Assembly (NCBI GenBank): GCA_012656075.1
Contig: JAAKBF010000396.1
Location: 62,001-126,000 of the forward strand
DNA: 64,000 bases
Source of the DNA: Phytophthora hibernalis
Taxonomy: Eukaryota > Oomycota > Peronosporomycetes > Peronosporales > Peronosporaceae
Reading direction: 5' to 3'
Below are positions 34,971-48,171 of this stretch, piece after piece. Position 1 is the first letter of the stretch. Each line of letters begins with the position of its first letter. Position numbers and translations under genes: made by a program. The notes under the pieces were generated by a model. It searched no databases. It was given only the letters and a program-made list of their open reading frames with translations, and was not told where the DNA came from.

Positions 34971-35228
34971 ATGAAGCTCGCTCCGTTTGCTGTTGTCGCT
35001 GCGATTGCTGTCGCGAGCGTTGCTGCTGCCGACCAACCTGCTCTACGTACGGCAGCTACACCGGTCGAGGCGGCTCCTGCGGCTGCAAAGCCCGCCGGTG
35101 GGGACCAAAAGGAGAACTTCTGGGGCTGGGGCGGGCCTTGGGGTGGCATGGGCTGGGGTGGCGGCTGGGGAGGTGGTTGGGGAGGTGGCTGGGGCGGTGG
35201 TTGGGGCGGCCGCGGCTGGGGCTGGTAG
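34971..35228 (+). CDS. Array copy 12: intact
   Basis: Consensus unit except for a five-C run after the gene. Confidence 0.88.
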   Translation: MKLAPFAVVAAIAVASVAAADQPALRTAATPVEAAPAAAKPAGGDQKENFWGWGGPWGGMGWGGGWGGGWGGGWGGGWGGRGWGW

Positions 35229-36050
35229 AAGAAGCAACCTTGGGCAACACAAGACCACGATGCGTCTTTCGCCCGATGTACCTGCGGTGGCGGCTGCTAA
35301 ATGACCCCCGCGCTTCAATTCAAGTTGCCGATGTAACTTCAATCTGAATCAACTCGATGAGTTTCACTGCATGAATCGTAAGTTTTGTTTGCTTCCACAC
35401 TTTCCTGCGCGATTTTTAACAGTAAACTCGAAGGCAGCATCGGAGTTTAGCTGCAGGCTGCTTGCATGATCTCGCAGCCAGAAACTCAACGAGGAATCCA
35501 CTAGAGTGATGCCACCAATGTACAACTCCATTTGGTGGAGTAAATCACGGGTAAAGCTTGCTAAAGTTCTACATACAGTACATGGTGGCCTTTCTCGAAT
35601 AGTACTTCAAGATAACGTCCGGTAGTCCGAATAGTAATTTGAAGAAGCGTTTGTCGTCACGATACGTTTTGCGAAAGTCACCATCAAGTGAATGGTCTAC
35701 ATTGCATTCGATAATGACTGCTGAAACGTGAATCTAGGGCGAGTCAAATCGAGTTCTGTGGATTAACGTAGTCGAAAAAATGAAAAACTTGAAAAAGCTT
35801 CGGAGGTAGTTTTTGAAATCGTAATGCAGTGAACATTATGACGTAGACAACAACGGTCACGCACAACAGAAACCGTGATGGAAGTAGGTAGACGCGCATC
35901 AATAATTTCCACGAGAATGCGGCGAGAAAAGTTGCGGTCTCTAAAATGTGACCACGTGAATACAGACTTTCGAGCTGCAGACGAATTCACCACAACGCAA
36001 TTTGCCTCGACGAAAGTACAAGCAACACCCGTCTGCGTATCGTCAAGACC

Positions 36051-36308
36051 ATGAAGCTCGCTCCGTTTGCTGTTGTCGCTGCGATTGCTGTCGCGAGCGT
36101 TGCTGCTGCCGACCAACCTGCTCTACGTACGGCAGCTACACCGGTCGAGGCGGCTCCTGCGGCTGCAAAGCCCGCCGGTGGGGACCAAAAGGAGAACTTC
36201 TGGGGCTGGGGCGGGCCTTGGGGTGGCATGGGCTGGGGTGGCGGCTGGGGAGGTGGTTGGGGAGGTGGCTGGGGCGGTGGTTGGGGCGGCCGCGGCTGGG
36301 GCTGGTAG
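36051..36308 (+). CDS. Array copy 13: intact
   Basis: The unit has six A upstream and a private extra GC (CCCCGCGCGC) after the gene. Confidence 0.88.
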   Translation: MKLAPFAVVAAIAVASVAAADQPALRTAATPVEAAPAAAKPAGGDQKENFWGWGGPWGGMGWGGGWGGGWGGGWGGGWGGRGWGW

Positions 36309-37130
36309 AAGAAGCAACCTTGGGCAACACAAGACCACGATGCGTCTTTCGCCCGATGTACCTGCGGTGGCGGCTGCTAAATGACCCCGCGCGCTTCAAT
36401 TCAAGTTGCCGATGTAACTTCAATCTGAATCAACTCGATGAGTTTCACTGCATGAATCGTAAGTTTTGTTTGCTTCCACACTTTCCTGCGCGATTTTTAA
36501 CAGTAAACTCGAAGGCAGCATCGGAGTTTAGCTGCAGGCTGCTTGCATGATCTCGCAGCCAGAAACTCAACGAGGAATCCACTAGAGTGATGCCACCAAT
36601 GTACAACTCCATTTGGTGGAGTAAATCACGGGTAAAGCTTGCTAAAGTTCTACATACAGTACATGGTGGCCTTTCTCGAATAGTACTTCAAGATAACGTC
36701 CGGTAGTCCGAATAGTAATTTGAAGAAGCGTTTGTCGTCACGATACGTTTTGCGAAAGTCACCATCAAGTGAATGGTCTACATTGCATTCGATAATGACT
36801 GCTGAAACGTGAATCTAGGGCGAGTCAAATCGAGTTCTGTGGATTAACGTAGTCGAAAAATGAAAAACTTGAAAAAGCTTCGGAGGTAGTTTTTGAAATC
36901 GTAATGCAGTGAACATTATGACGTAGACAACAACGGTCACGCACAACAGAAACCGTGATGGAAGTAGGTAGACGCGCATCAATAATTTCCACGAGAATGC
37001 GGCGAGAAAAGTTGCGGTCTCTAAAATGTGACCACGTGAATACAGACTTTCGAGCTGCAGACGAATTCACCACAACGCAATTTGCCTCGACGAAAGTACA
37101 AGCAACACCCGTCTGCGTATCGTCAAGACC

Positions 37131-37388
37131 ATGAAGCTCGCTCCGTTTGCTGTTGTCGCTGCGATTGCTGTCGCGAGCGTTGCTGCTGCCGACCAACCTG
37201 CTCTACGTACGGCAGCTACACCGGTCGAGGCGGCTCCTGCGGCTGCAAAGCCCGCCGGTGGGGACCAAAAGGAGAACTTCTGGGGCTGGGGCGGGCCTTG
37301 GGGTGGCATGGGCTGGGGTGGCGGCTGGGGAGGTGGTTGGGGAGGTGGCTGGGGCGGTGGTTGGGGCGGCCGCGGCTGGGGCTGGTAG
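37131..37388 (+). CDS. Array copy 14: intact
   Basis: First of seven consecutive starts with exact 1,078-base spacing to the next. Confidence 0.88.
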   Translation: MKLAPFAVVAAIAVASVAAADQPALRTAATPVEAAPAAAKPAGGDQKENFWGWGGPWGGMGWGGGWGGGWGGGWGGGWGGRGWGW

Positions 37389-38208
37389 AAGAAGCAACCT
37401 TGGGCAACACAAGACCACGATGCGTCTTTCGCCCGATGTACCTGCGGTGGCGGCTGCTAAATGACCCCGCGCTTCAATTCAAGTTGCCGATGTAACTTCA
37501 ATCTGAATCAACTCGATGAGTTTCACTGCATGAATCGTAAGTTTTGTTTGCTTCCACACTTTCCTGCGCGATTTTTAACAGTAAACTCGAAGGCAGCATC
37601 GGAGTTTAGCTGCAGGCTGCTTGCATGATCTCGCAGCCAGAAACTCAACGAGGAATCCACTAGAGTGATGCCACCAATGTACAACTCCATTTGGTGGAGT
37701 AAATCACGGGTAAAGCTTGCTAAAGTTCTACATACAGTACATGGTGGCCTTTCTCGAATAGTACTTCAAGATAACGTCCGGTAGTCCGAATAGTAATTTG
37801 AAGAAGCGTTTGTCGTCACGATACGTTTTGCGAAAGTCACCATCAAGTGAATGGTCTACATTGCATTCGATAATGACTGCTGAAACGTGAATCTAGGGCG
37901 AGTCAAATCGAGTTCTGTGGATTAACGTAGTCGAAAAATGAAAAACTTGAAAAAGCTTCGGAGGTAGTTTTTGAAATCGTAATGCAGTGAACATTATGAC
38001 GTAGACAACAACGGTCACGCACAACAGAAACCGTGATGGAAGTAGGTAGACGCGCATCAATAATTTCCACGAGAATGCGGCGAGAAAAGTTGCGGTCTCT
38101 AAAATGTGACCACGTGAATACAGACTTTCGAGCTGCAGACGAATTCACCACAACGCAATTTGCCTCGACGAAAGTACAAGCAACACCCGTCTGCGTATCG
38201 TCAAGACC

Positions 38209-38466
38209 ATGAAGCTCGCTCCGTTTGCTGTTGTCGCTGCGATTGCTGTCGCGAGCGTTGCTGCTGCCGACCAACCTGCTCTACGTACGGCAGCTACACC
38301 GGTCGAGGCGGCTCCTGCGGCTGCAAAGCCCGCCGGTGGGGACCAAAAGGAGAACTTCTGGGGCTGGGGCGGGCCTTGGGGTGGCATGGGCTGGGGTGGC
38401 GGCTGGGGAGGTGGTTGGGGAGGTGGCTGGGGCGGTGGTTGGGGCGGCCGCGGCTGGGGCTGGTAG
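38209..38466 (+). CDS. Array copy 15: intact
   Basis: Consensus unit in the exact-spacing core. Confidence 0.88.
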   Translation: MKLAPFAVVAAIAVASVAAADQPALRTAATPVEAAPAAAKPAGGDQKENFWGWGGPWGGMGWGGGWGGGWGGGWGGGWGGRGWGW

Positions 38467-39286
38467 AAGAAGCAACCTTGGGCAACACAAGACCACGATG
38501 CGTCTTTCGCCCGATGTACCTGCGGTGGCGGCTGCTAAATGACCCCGCGCTTCAATTCAAGTTGCCGATGTAACTTCAATCTGAATCAACTCGATGAGTT
38601 TCACTGCATGAATCGTAAGTTTTGTTTGCTTCCACACTTTCCTGCGCGATTTTTAACAGTAAACTCGAAGGCAGCATCGGAGTTTAGCTGCAGGCTGCTT
38701 GCATGATCTCGCAGCCAGAAACTCAACGAGGAATCCACTAGAGTGATGCCACCAATGTACAACTCCATTTGGTGGAGTAAATCACGGGTAAAGCTTGCTA
38801 AAGTTCTACATACAGTACATGGTGGCCTTTCTCGAATAGTACTTCAAGATAACGTCCGGTAGTCCGAATAGTAATTTGAAGAAGCGTTTGTCGTCACGAT
38901 ACGTTTTGCGAAAGTCACCATCAAGTGAATGGTCTACATTGCATTCGATAATGACTGCTGAAACGTGAATCTAGGGCGAGTCAAATCGAGTTCTGTGGAT
39001 TAACGTAGTCGAAAAATGAAAAACTTGAAAAAGCTTCGGAGGTAGTTTTTGAAATCGTAATGCAGTGAACATTATGACGTAGACAACAACGGTCACGCAC
39101 AACAGAAACCGTGATGGAAGTAGGTAGACGCGCATCAATAATTTCCACGAGAATGCGGCGAGAAAAGTTGCGGTCTCTAAAATGTGACCACGTGAATACA
39201 GACTTTCGAGCTGCAGACGAATTCACCACAACGCAATTTGCCTCGACGAAAGTACAAGCAACACCCGTCTGCGTATCGTCAAGACC

Positions 39287-39544
39287 ATGAAGCTCGCTCC
39301 GTTTGCTGTTGTCGCTGCGATTGCTGTCGCGAGCGTTGCTGCTGCCGACCAACCTGCTCTACGTACGGCAGCTACACCGGTCGAGGCGGCTCCTGCGGCT
39401 GCAAAGCCCGCCGGTGGGGACCAAAAGGAGAACTTCTGGGGCTGGGGCGGGCCTTGGGGTGGCATGGGCTGGGGTGGCGGCTGGGGAGGTGGTTGGGGAG
39501 GTGGCTGGGGCGGTGGTTGGGGCGGCCGCGGCTGGGGCTGGTAG
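39287..39544 (+). CDS. Array copy 16: intact
   Basis: Consensus unit; no difference from copy 15 noticed. Confidence 0.88.
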   Translation: MKLAPFAVVAAIAVASVAAADQPALRTAATPVEAAPAAAKPAGGDQKENFWGWGGPWGGMGWGGGWGGGWGGGWGGGWGGRGWGW

Positions 39545-40364
39545 AAGAAGCAACCTTGGGCAACACAAGACCACGATGCGTCTTTCGCCCGATGTACCTG
39601 CGGTGGCGGCTGCTAAATGACCCCGCGCTTCAATTCAAGTTGCCGATGTAACTTCAATCTGAATCAACTCGATGAGTTTCACTGCATGAATCGTAAGTTT
39701 TGTTTGCTTCCACACTTTCCTGCGCGATTTTTAACAGTAAACTCGAAGGCAGCATCGGAGTTTAGCTGCAGGCTGCTTGCATGATCTCGCAGCCAGAAAC
39801 TCAACGAGGAATCCACTAGAGTGATGCCACCAATGTACAACTCCATTTGGTGGAGTAAATCACGGGTAAAGCTTGCTAAAGTTCTACATACAGTACATGG
39901 TGGCCTTTCTCGAATAGTACTTCAAGATAACGTCCGGTAGTCCGAATAGTAATTTGAAGAAGCGTTTGTCGTCACGATACGTTTTGCGAAAGTCACCATC
40001 AAGTGAATGGTCTACATTGCATTCGATAATGACTGCTGAAACGTGAATCTAGGGCGAGTCAAATCGAGTTCTGTGGATTAACGTAGTCGAAAAATGAAAA
40101 ACTTGAAAAAGCTTCGGAGGTAGTTTTTGAAATCGTAATGCAGTGAACATTATGACGTAGACAACAACGGTCACGCACAACAGAAACCGTGATGGAAGTA
40201 GGTAGACGCGCATCAATAATTTCCACGAGAATGCGGCGAGAAAAGTTGCGGTCTCTAAAATGTGACCACGTGAATACAGACTTTCGAGCTGCAGACGAAT
40301 TCACCACAACGCAATTTGCCTCGACGAAAGTACAAGCAACACCCGTCTGCGTATCGTCAAGACC

Positions 40365-40622
40365 ATGAAGCTCGCTCCGTTTGCTGTTGTCGCTGCGATT
40401 GCTGTCGCGAGCGTTGCTGCTGCCGACCAACCTGCTCTACGTACGGCAGCTACACCGGTCGAGGCGGCTCCTGCGGCTGCAAAGCCCGCCGGTGGGGACC
40501 AAAAGGAGAACTTCTGGGGCTGGGGCGGGCCTTGGGGTGGCATGGGCTGGGGTGGCGGCTGGGGAGGTGGTTGGGGAGGTGGCTGGGGCGGTGGTTGGGG
40601 CGGCCGCGGCTGGGGCTGGTAG
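40365..40622 (+). CDS. Array copy 17: intact
   Basis: Consensus unit; no difference from copy 16 noticed. Confidence 0.88.
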   Translation: MKLAPFAVVAAIAVASVAAADQPALRTAATPVEAAPAAAKPAGGDQKENFWGWGGPWGGMGWGGGWGGGWGGGWGGGWGGRGWGW

Positions 40623-41442
40623 AAGAAGCAACCTTGGGCAACACAAGACCACGATGCGTCTTTCGCCCGATGTACCTGCGGTGGCGGCTGCTAAATGACC
40701 CCGCGCTTCAATTCAAGTTGCCGATGTAACTTCAATCTGAATCAACTCGATGAGTTTCACTGCATGAATCGTAAGTTTTGTTTGCTTCCACACTTTCCTG
40801 CGCGATTTTTAACAGTAAACTCGAAGGCAGCATCGGAGTTTAGCTGCAGGCTGCTTGCATGATCTCGCAGCCAGAAACTCAACGAGGAATCCACTAGAGT
40901 GATGCCACCAATGTACAACTCCATTTGGTGGAGTAAATCACGGGTAAAGCTTGCTAAAGTTCTACATACAGTACATGGTGGCCTTTCTCGAATAGTACTT
41001 CAAGATAACGTCCGGTAGTCCGAATAGTAATTTGAAGAAGCGTTTGTCGTCACGATACGTTTTGCGAAAGTCACCATCAAGTGAATGGTCTACATTGCAT
41101 TCGATAATGACTGCTGAAACGTGAATCTAGGGCGAGTCAAATCGAGTTCTGTGGATTAACGTAGTCGAAAAATGAAAAACTTGAAAAAGCTTCGGAGGTA
41201 GTTTTTGAAATCGTAATGCAGTGAACATTATGACGTAGACAACAACGGTCACGCACAACAGAAACCGTGATGGAAGTAGGTAGACGCGCATCAATAATTT
41301 CCACGAGAATGCGGCGAGAAAAGTTGCGGTCTCTAAAATGTGACCACGTGAATACAGACTTTCGAGCTGCAGACGAATTCACCACAACGCAATTTGCCTC
41401 GACGAAAGTACAAGCAACACCCGTCTGCGTATCGTCAAGACC

Positions 41443-41700
41443 ATGAAGCTCGCTCCGTTTGCTGTTGTCGCTGCGATTGCTGTCGCGAGCGTTGCTGCTG
41501 CCGACCAACCTGCTCTACGTACGGCAGCTACACCGGTCGAGGCGGCTCCTGCGGCTGCAAAGCCCGCCGGTGGGGACCAAAAGGAGAACTTCTGGGGCTG
41601 GGGCGGGCCTTGGGGTGGCATGGGCTGGGGTGGCGGCTGGGGAGGTGGTTGGGGAGGTGGCTGGGGCGGTGGTTGGGGCGGCCGCGGCTGGGGCTGGTAG
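41443..41700 (+). CDS. Array copy 18: intact
   Basis: Consensus unit; no difference from copy 17 noticed. Confidence 0.88.
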   Translation: MKLAPFAVVAAIAVASVAAADQPALRTAATPVEAAPAAAKPAGGDQKENFWGWGGPWGGMGWGGGWGGGWGGGWGGGWGGRGWGW

Positions 41701-42520
41701 AAGAAGCAACCTTGGGCAACACAAGACCACGATGCGTCTTTCGCCCGATGTACCTGCGGTGGCGGCTGCTAAATGACCCCGCGCTTCAATTCAAGTTGCC
41801 GATGTAACTTCAATCTGAATCAACTCGATGAGTTTCACTGCATGAATCGTAAGTTTTGTTTGCTTCCACACTTTCCTGCGCGATTTTTAACAGTAAACTC
41901 GAAGGCAGCATCGGAGTTTAGCTGCAGGCTGCTTGCATGATCTCGCAGCCAGAAACTCAACGAGGAATCCACTAGAGTGATGCCACCAATGTACAACTCC
42001 ATTTGGTGGAGTAAATCACGGGTAAAGCTTGCTAAAGTTCTACATACAGTACATGGTGGCCTTTCTCGAATAGTACTTCAAGATAACGTCCGGTAGTCCG
42101 AATAGTAATTTGAAGAAGCGTTTGTCGTCACGATACGTTTTGCGAAAGTCACCATCAAGTGAATGGTCTACATTGCATTCGATAATGACTGCTGAAACGT
42201 GAATCTAGGGCGAGTCAAATCGAGTTCTGTGGATTAACGTAGTCGAAAAATGAAAAACTTGAAAAAGCTTCGGAGGTAGTTTTTGAAATCGTAATGCAGT
42301 GAACATTATGACGTAGACAACAACGGTCACGCACAACAGAAACCGTGATGGAAGTAGGTAGACGCGCATCAATAATTTCCACGAGAATGCGGCGAGAAAA
42401 GTTGCGGTCTCTAAAATGTGACCACGTGAATACAGACTTTCGAGCTGCAGACGAATTCACCACAACGCAATTTGCCTCGACGAAAGTACAAGCAACACCC
42501 GTCTGCGTATCGTCAAGACC

Positions 42521-42778
42521 ATGAAGCTCGCTCCGTTTGCTGTTGTCGCTGCGATTGCTGTCGCGAGCGTTGCTGCTGCCGACCAACCTGCTCTACGTAC
42601 GGCAGCTACACCGGTCGAGGCGGCTCCTGCGGCTGCAAAGCCCGCCGGTGGGGACCAAAAGGAGAACTTCTGGGGCTGGGGCGGGCCTTGGGGTGGCATG
42701 GGCTGGGGTGGCGGCTGGGGAGGTGGTTGGGGAGGTGGCTGGGGCGGTGGTTGGGGCGGCCGCGGCTGGGGCTGGTAG
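42521..42778 (+). CDS. Array copy 19: intact
   Basis: Consensus unit; no difference from copy 18 noticed. Confidence 0.88.
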   Translation: MKLAPFAVVAAIAVASVAAADQPALRTAATPVEAAPAAAKPAGGDQKENFWGWGGPWGGMGWGGGWGGGWGGGWGGGWGGRGWGW

Positions 42779-43598
42779 AAGAAGCAACCTTGGGCAACAC
42801 AAGACCACGATGCGTCTTTCGCCCGATGTACCTGCGGTGGCGGCTGCTAAATGACCCCGCGCTTCAATTCAAGTTGCCGATGTAACTTCAATCTGAATCA
42901 ACTCGATGAGTTTCACTGCATGAATCGTAAGTTTTGTTTGCTTCCACACTTTCCTGCGCGATTTTTAACAGTAAACTCGAAGGCAGCATCGGAGTTTAGC
43001 TGCAGGCTGCTTGCATGATCTCGCAGCCAGAAACTCAACGAGGAATCCACTAGAGTGATGCCACCAATGTACAACTCCATTTGGTGGAGTAAATCACGGG
43101 TAAAGCTTGCTAAAGTTCTACATACAGTACATGGTGGCCTTTCTCGAATAGTACTTCAAGATAACGTCCGGTAGTCCGAATAGTAATTTGAAGAAGCGTT
43201 TGTCGTCACGATACGTTTTGCGAAAGTCACCATCAAGTGAATGGTCTACATTGCATTCGATAATGACTGCTGAAACGTGAATCTAGGGCGAGTCAAATCG
43301 AGTTCTGTGGATTAACGTAGTCGAAAAATGAAAAACTTGAAAAAGCTTCGGAGGTAGTTTTTGAAATCGTAATGCAGTGAACATTATGACGTAGACAACA
43401 ACGGTCACGCACAACAGAAACCGTGATGGAAGTAGGTAGACGCGCATCAATAATTTCCACGAGAATGCGGCGAGAAAAGTTGCGGTCTCTAAAATGTGAC
43501 CACGTGAATACAGACTTTCGAGCTGCAGACGAATTCACCACAACGCAATTTGCCTCGACGAAAGTACAAGCAACACCCGTCTGCGTATCGTCAAGACC

Positions 43599-43856
43599 AT
43601 GAAGCTCGCTCCGTTTGCTGTTGTCGCTGCGATTGCTGTCGCGAGCGTTGCTGCTGCCGACCAACCTGCTCTACGTACGGCAGCTACACCGGTCGAGGCG
43701 GCTCCTGCGGCTGCAAAGCCCGCCGGTGGGGACCAAAAGGAGAACTTCTGGGGCTGGGGCGGGCCTTGGGGTGGCATGGGCTGGGGTGGCGGCTGGGGAG
43801 GTGGTTGGGGAGGTGGCTGGGGCGGTGGTTGGGGCGGCCGCGGCTGGGGCTGGTAG
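43599..43856 (+). CDS. Array copy 20: intact
   Basis: Five-C run after the gene; the exact-spacing core ends here. Confidence 0.88.
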   Translation: MKLAPFAVVAAIAVASVAAADQPALRTAATPVEAAPAAAKPAGGDQKENFWGWGGPWGGMGWGGGWGGGWGGGWGGGWGGRGWGW

Positions 43857-44677
43857 AAGAAGCAACCTTGGGCAACACAAGACCACGATGCGTCTTTCGC
43901 CCGATGTACCTGCGGTGGCGGCTGCTAAATGACCCCCGCGCTTCAATTCAAGTTGCCGATGTAACTTCAATCTGAATCAACTCGATGAGTTTCACTGCAT
44001 GAATCGTAAGTTTTGTTTGCTTCCACACTTTCCTGCGCGATTTTTAACAGTAAACTCGAAGGCAGCATCGGAGTTTAGCTGCAGGCTGCTTGCATGATCT
44101 CGCAGCCAGAAACTCAACGAGGAATCCACTAGAGTGATGCCACCAATGTACAACTCCATTTGGTGGAGTAAATCACGGGTAAAGCTTGCTAAAGTTCTAC
44201 ATACAGTACATGGTGGCCTTTCTCGAATAGTACTTCAAGATAACGTCCGGTAGTCCGAATAGTAATTTGAAGAAGCGTTTGTCGTCACGATACGTTTTGC
44301 GAAAGTCACCATCAAGTGAATGGTCTACATTGCATTCGATAATGACTGCTGAAACGTGAATCTAGGGCGAGTCAAATCGAGTTCTGTGGATTAACGTAGT
44401 CGAAAAATGAAAAACTTGAAAAAGCTTCGGAGGTAGTTTTTGAAATCGTAATGCAGTGAACATTATGACGTAGACAACAACGGTCACGCACAACAGAAAC
44501 CGTGATGGAAGTAGGTAGACGCGCATCAATAATTTCCACGAGAATGCGGCGAGAAAAGTTGCGGTCTCTAAAATGTGACCACGTGAATACAGACTTTCGA
44601 GCTGCAGACGAATTCACCACAACGCAATTTGCCTCGACGAAAGTACAAGCAACACCCGTCTGCGTATCGTCAAGACC

Positions 44678-44935
44678 ATGAAGCTCGCTCCGTTTGCTGT
44701 TGTCGCTGCGATTGCTGTCGCGAGCGTTGCTGCTGCCGACCAACCTGCTCTACGTACGGCAGCTACACCGGTCGAGGCGGCTCCTGCGGCTGCAAAGCCC
44801 GCCGGTGGGGACCAAAAGGAGAACTTCTGGGGCTGGGGCGGGCCTTGGGGTGGCATGGGCTGGGGTGGCGGCTGGGGAGGTGGTTGGGGAGGTGGCTGGG
44901 GCGGTGGTTGGGGCGGCCGCGGCTGGGGCTGGTAG
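44678..44935 (+). CDS. Array copy 21: intact
   Basis: 1,079 bases after copy 20, the extra base being the C in the preceding spacer. Confidence 0.88.
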   Translation: MKLAPFAVVAAIAVASVAAADQPALRTAATPVEAAPAAAKPAGGDQKENFWGWGGPWGGMGWGGGWGGGWGGGWGGGWGGRGWGW

Positions 44936-45755
44936 AAGAAGCAACCTTGGGCAACACAAGACCACGATGCGTCTTTCGCCCGATGTACCTGCGGTGGCGG
45001 CTGCTAAATGACCCCGCGCTTCAATTCAAGTTGCCGATGTAACTTCAATCTGAATCAACTCGATGAGTTTCACTGCATGAATCGTAAGTTTTGTTTGCTT
45101 CCACACTTTCCTGCGCGATTTTTAACAGTAAACTCGAAGGCAGCATCGGAGTTTAGCTGCAGGCTGCTTGCATGATCTCGCAGCCAGAAACTCAACGAGG
45201 AATCCACTAGAGTGATGCCACCAATGTACAACTCCATTTGGTGGAGTAAATCACGGGTAAAGCTTGCTAAAGTTCTACATACAGTACATGGTGGCCTTTC
45301 TCGAATAGTACTTCAAGATAACGTCCGGTAGTCCGAATAGTAATTTGAAGAAGCGTTTGTCGTCACGATACGTTTTGCGAAAGTCACCATCAAGTGAATG
45401 GTCTACATTGCATTCGATAATGACTGCTGAAACGTGAATCTAGGGCGAGTCAAATCGAGTTCTGTGGATTAACGTAGTCGAAAAATGAAAAACTTGAAAA
45501 AGCTTCGGAGGTAGTTTTTGAAATCGTAATGCAGTGAACATTATGACGTAGACAACAACGGTCACGCACAACAGAAACCGTGATGGAAGTAGGTAGACGC
45601 GCATCAATAATTTCCACGAGAATGCGGCGAGAAAAGTTGCGGTCTCTAAAATGTGACCACGTGAATACAGACTTTCGAGCTGCAGACGAATTCACCACAA
45701 CGCAATTTGCCTCGACGAAAGTACAAGCAACACCCGTCTGCGTATCGTCAAGACC

Positions 45756-46013
45756 ATGAAGCTCGCTCCGTTTGCTGTTGTCGCTGCGATTGCTGTCGCG
45801 AGCGTTGCTGCTGCCGACCAACCTGCTCTACGTACGGCAGCTACACCGGTCGAGGCGGCTCCTGCGGCTGCAAAGCCCGCCGGTGGGGACCAAAAGGAGA
45901 ACTTCTGGGGCTGGGGCGGGCCTTGGGGTGGCATGGGCTGGGGTGGCGGCTGGGGAGGTGGTTGGGGAGGTGGCTGGGGCGGTGGTTGGGGCGGCCGCGG
46001 CTGGGGCTGGTAG
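45756..46013 (+). CDS. Array copy 22: intact
   Basis: Consensus unit. Confidence 0.88.
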   Translation: MKLAPFAVVAAIAVASVAAADQPALRTAATPVEAAPAAAKPAGGDQKENFWGWGGPWGGMGWGGGWGGGWGGGWGGGWGGRGWGW

Positions 46014-46833
46014 AAGAAGCAACCTTGGGCAACACAAGACCACGATGCGTCTTTCGCCCGATGTACCTGCGGTGGCGGCTGCTAAATGACCCCGCGCTTC
46101 AATTCAAGTTGCCGATGTAACTTCAATCTGAATCAACTCGATGAGTTTCACTGCATGAATCGTAAGTTTTGTTTGCTTCCACACTTTCCTGCGCGATTTT
46201 TAACAGTAAACTCGAAGGCAGCATCGGAGTTTAGCTGCAGGCTGCTTGCATGATCTCGCAGCCAGAAACTCAACGAGGAATCCACTAGAGTGATGCCACC
46301 AATGTACAACTCCATTTGGTGGAGTAAATCACGGGTAAAGCTTGCTAAAGTTCTACATACAGTACATGGTGGCCTTTCTCGAATAGTACTTCAAGATAAC
46401 GTCCGGTAGTCCGAATAGTAATTTGAAGAAGCGTTTGTCGTCACGATACGTTTTGCGAAAGTCACCATCAAGTGAATGGTCTACATTGCATTCGATAATG
46501 ACTGCTGAAACGTGAATCTAGGGCGAGTCAAATCGAGTTCTGTGGATTAACGTAGTCGAAAAATGAAAAACTTGAAAAAGCTTCGGAGGTAGTTTTTGAA
46601 ATCGTAATGCAGTGAACATTATGACGTAGACAACAACGGTCACGCACAACAGAAACCGTGATGGAAGTAGGTAGACGCGCATCAATAATTTCCACGAGAA
46701 TGCGGCGAGAAAAGTTGCGGTCTCTAAAATGTGACCACGTGAATACAGACTTTCGAGCTGCAGACGAATTCACCACAACGCAATTTGCCTCGACGAAAGT
46801 ACAAGCAACACCCGTCTGCGTATCGTCAAGACC

Positions 46834-47091
46834 ATGAAGCTCGCTCCGTTTGCTGTTGTCGCTGCGATTGCTGTCGCGAGCGTTGCTGCTGCCGACCAAC
46901 CTGCTCTACGTACGGCAGCTACACCGGTCGAGGCGGCTCCTGCGGCTGCAAAGCCCGCCGGTGGGGACCAAAAGGAGAACTTCTGGGGCTGGGGCGGGCC
47001 TTGGGGTGGCATGGGCTGGGGTGGCGGCTGGGGAGGTGGTTGGGGAGGTGGCTGGGGCGGTGGTTGGGGCGGCCGCGGCTGGGGCTGGTAG
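46834..47091 (+). CDS. Array copy 23: intact
   Basis: Five-C run after the gene. Confidence 0.88.
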   Translation: MKLAPFAVVAAIAVASVAAADQPALRTAATPVEAAPAAAKPAGGDQKENFWGWGGPWGGMGWGGGWGGGWGGGWGGGWGGRGWGW

Positions 47092-47913
47092 AAGAAGCAA
47101 CCTTGGGCAACACAAGACCACGATGCGTCTTTCGCCCGATGTACCTGCGGTGGCGGCTGCTAAATGACCCCCGCGCTTCAATTCAAGTTGCCGATGTAAC
47201 TTCAATCTGAATCAACTCGATGAGTTTCACTGCATGAATCGTAAGTTTTGTTTGCTTCCACACTTTCCTGCGCGATTTTTAACAGTAAACTCGAAGGCAG
47301 CATCGGAGTTTAGCTGCAGGCTGCTTGCATGATCTCGCAGCCAGAAACTCAACGAGGAATCCACTAGAGTGATGCCACCAATGTACAACTCCATTTGGTG
47401 GAGTAAATCACGGGTAAAGCTTGCTAAAGTTCTACATACAGTACATGGTGGCCTTTCTCGAATAGTACTTCAAGATAACGTCCGGTAGTCCGAATAGTAA
47501 TTTGAAGAAGCGTTTGTCGTCACGATACGTTTTGCGAAAGTCACCATCAAGTGAATGGTCTACATTGCATTCGATAATGACTGCTGAAACGTGAATCTAG
47601 GGCGAGTCAAATCGAGTTCTGTGGATTAACGTAGTCGAAAAAATGAAAAACTTGAAAAAGCTTCGGAGGTAGTTTTTGAAATCGTAATGCAGTGAACATT
47701 ATGACGTAGACAACAACGGTCACGCACAACAGAAACCGTGATGGAAGTAGGTAGACGCGCATCAATAATTTCCACGAGAATGCGGCGAGAAAAGTTGCGG
47801 TCTCTAAAATGTGACCACGTGAATACAGACTTTCGAGCTGCAGACGAATTCACCACAACGCAATTTGCCTCGACGAAAGTACAAGCAACACCCGTCTGCG
47901 TATCGTCAAGACC

Positions 47914-48171
47914 ATGAAGCTCGCTCCGTTTGCTGTTGTCGCTGCGATTGCTGTCGCGAGCGTTGCTGCTGCCGACCAACCTGCTCTACGTACGGCAGCT
48001 ACACCGGTCGAGGCGGCTCCTGCGGCTGCAAAGCCCGCCGGTGGGGACCAAAAGGAGAACTTCTGGGGCTGGGGCGGGCCTTGGGGTGGCATGGGCTGGG
48101 GTGGCGGCTGGGGAGGTGGTTGGGGAGGTGGCTGGGGCGGTGGTTGGGGCGGCCGCGGCTGGGGCTGGTAG
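47914..48171 (+). CDS. Array copy 24: intact
   Basis: Six A in the upstream A-run. Confidence 0.88.
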   Translation: MKLAPFAVVAAIAVASVAAADQPALRTAATPVEAAPAAAKPAGGDQKENFWGWGGPWGGMGWGGGWGGGWGGGWGGGWGGRGWGW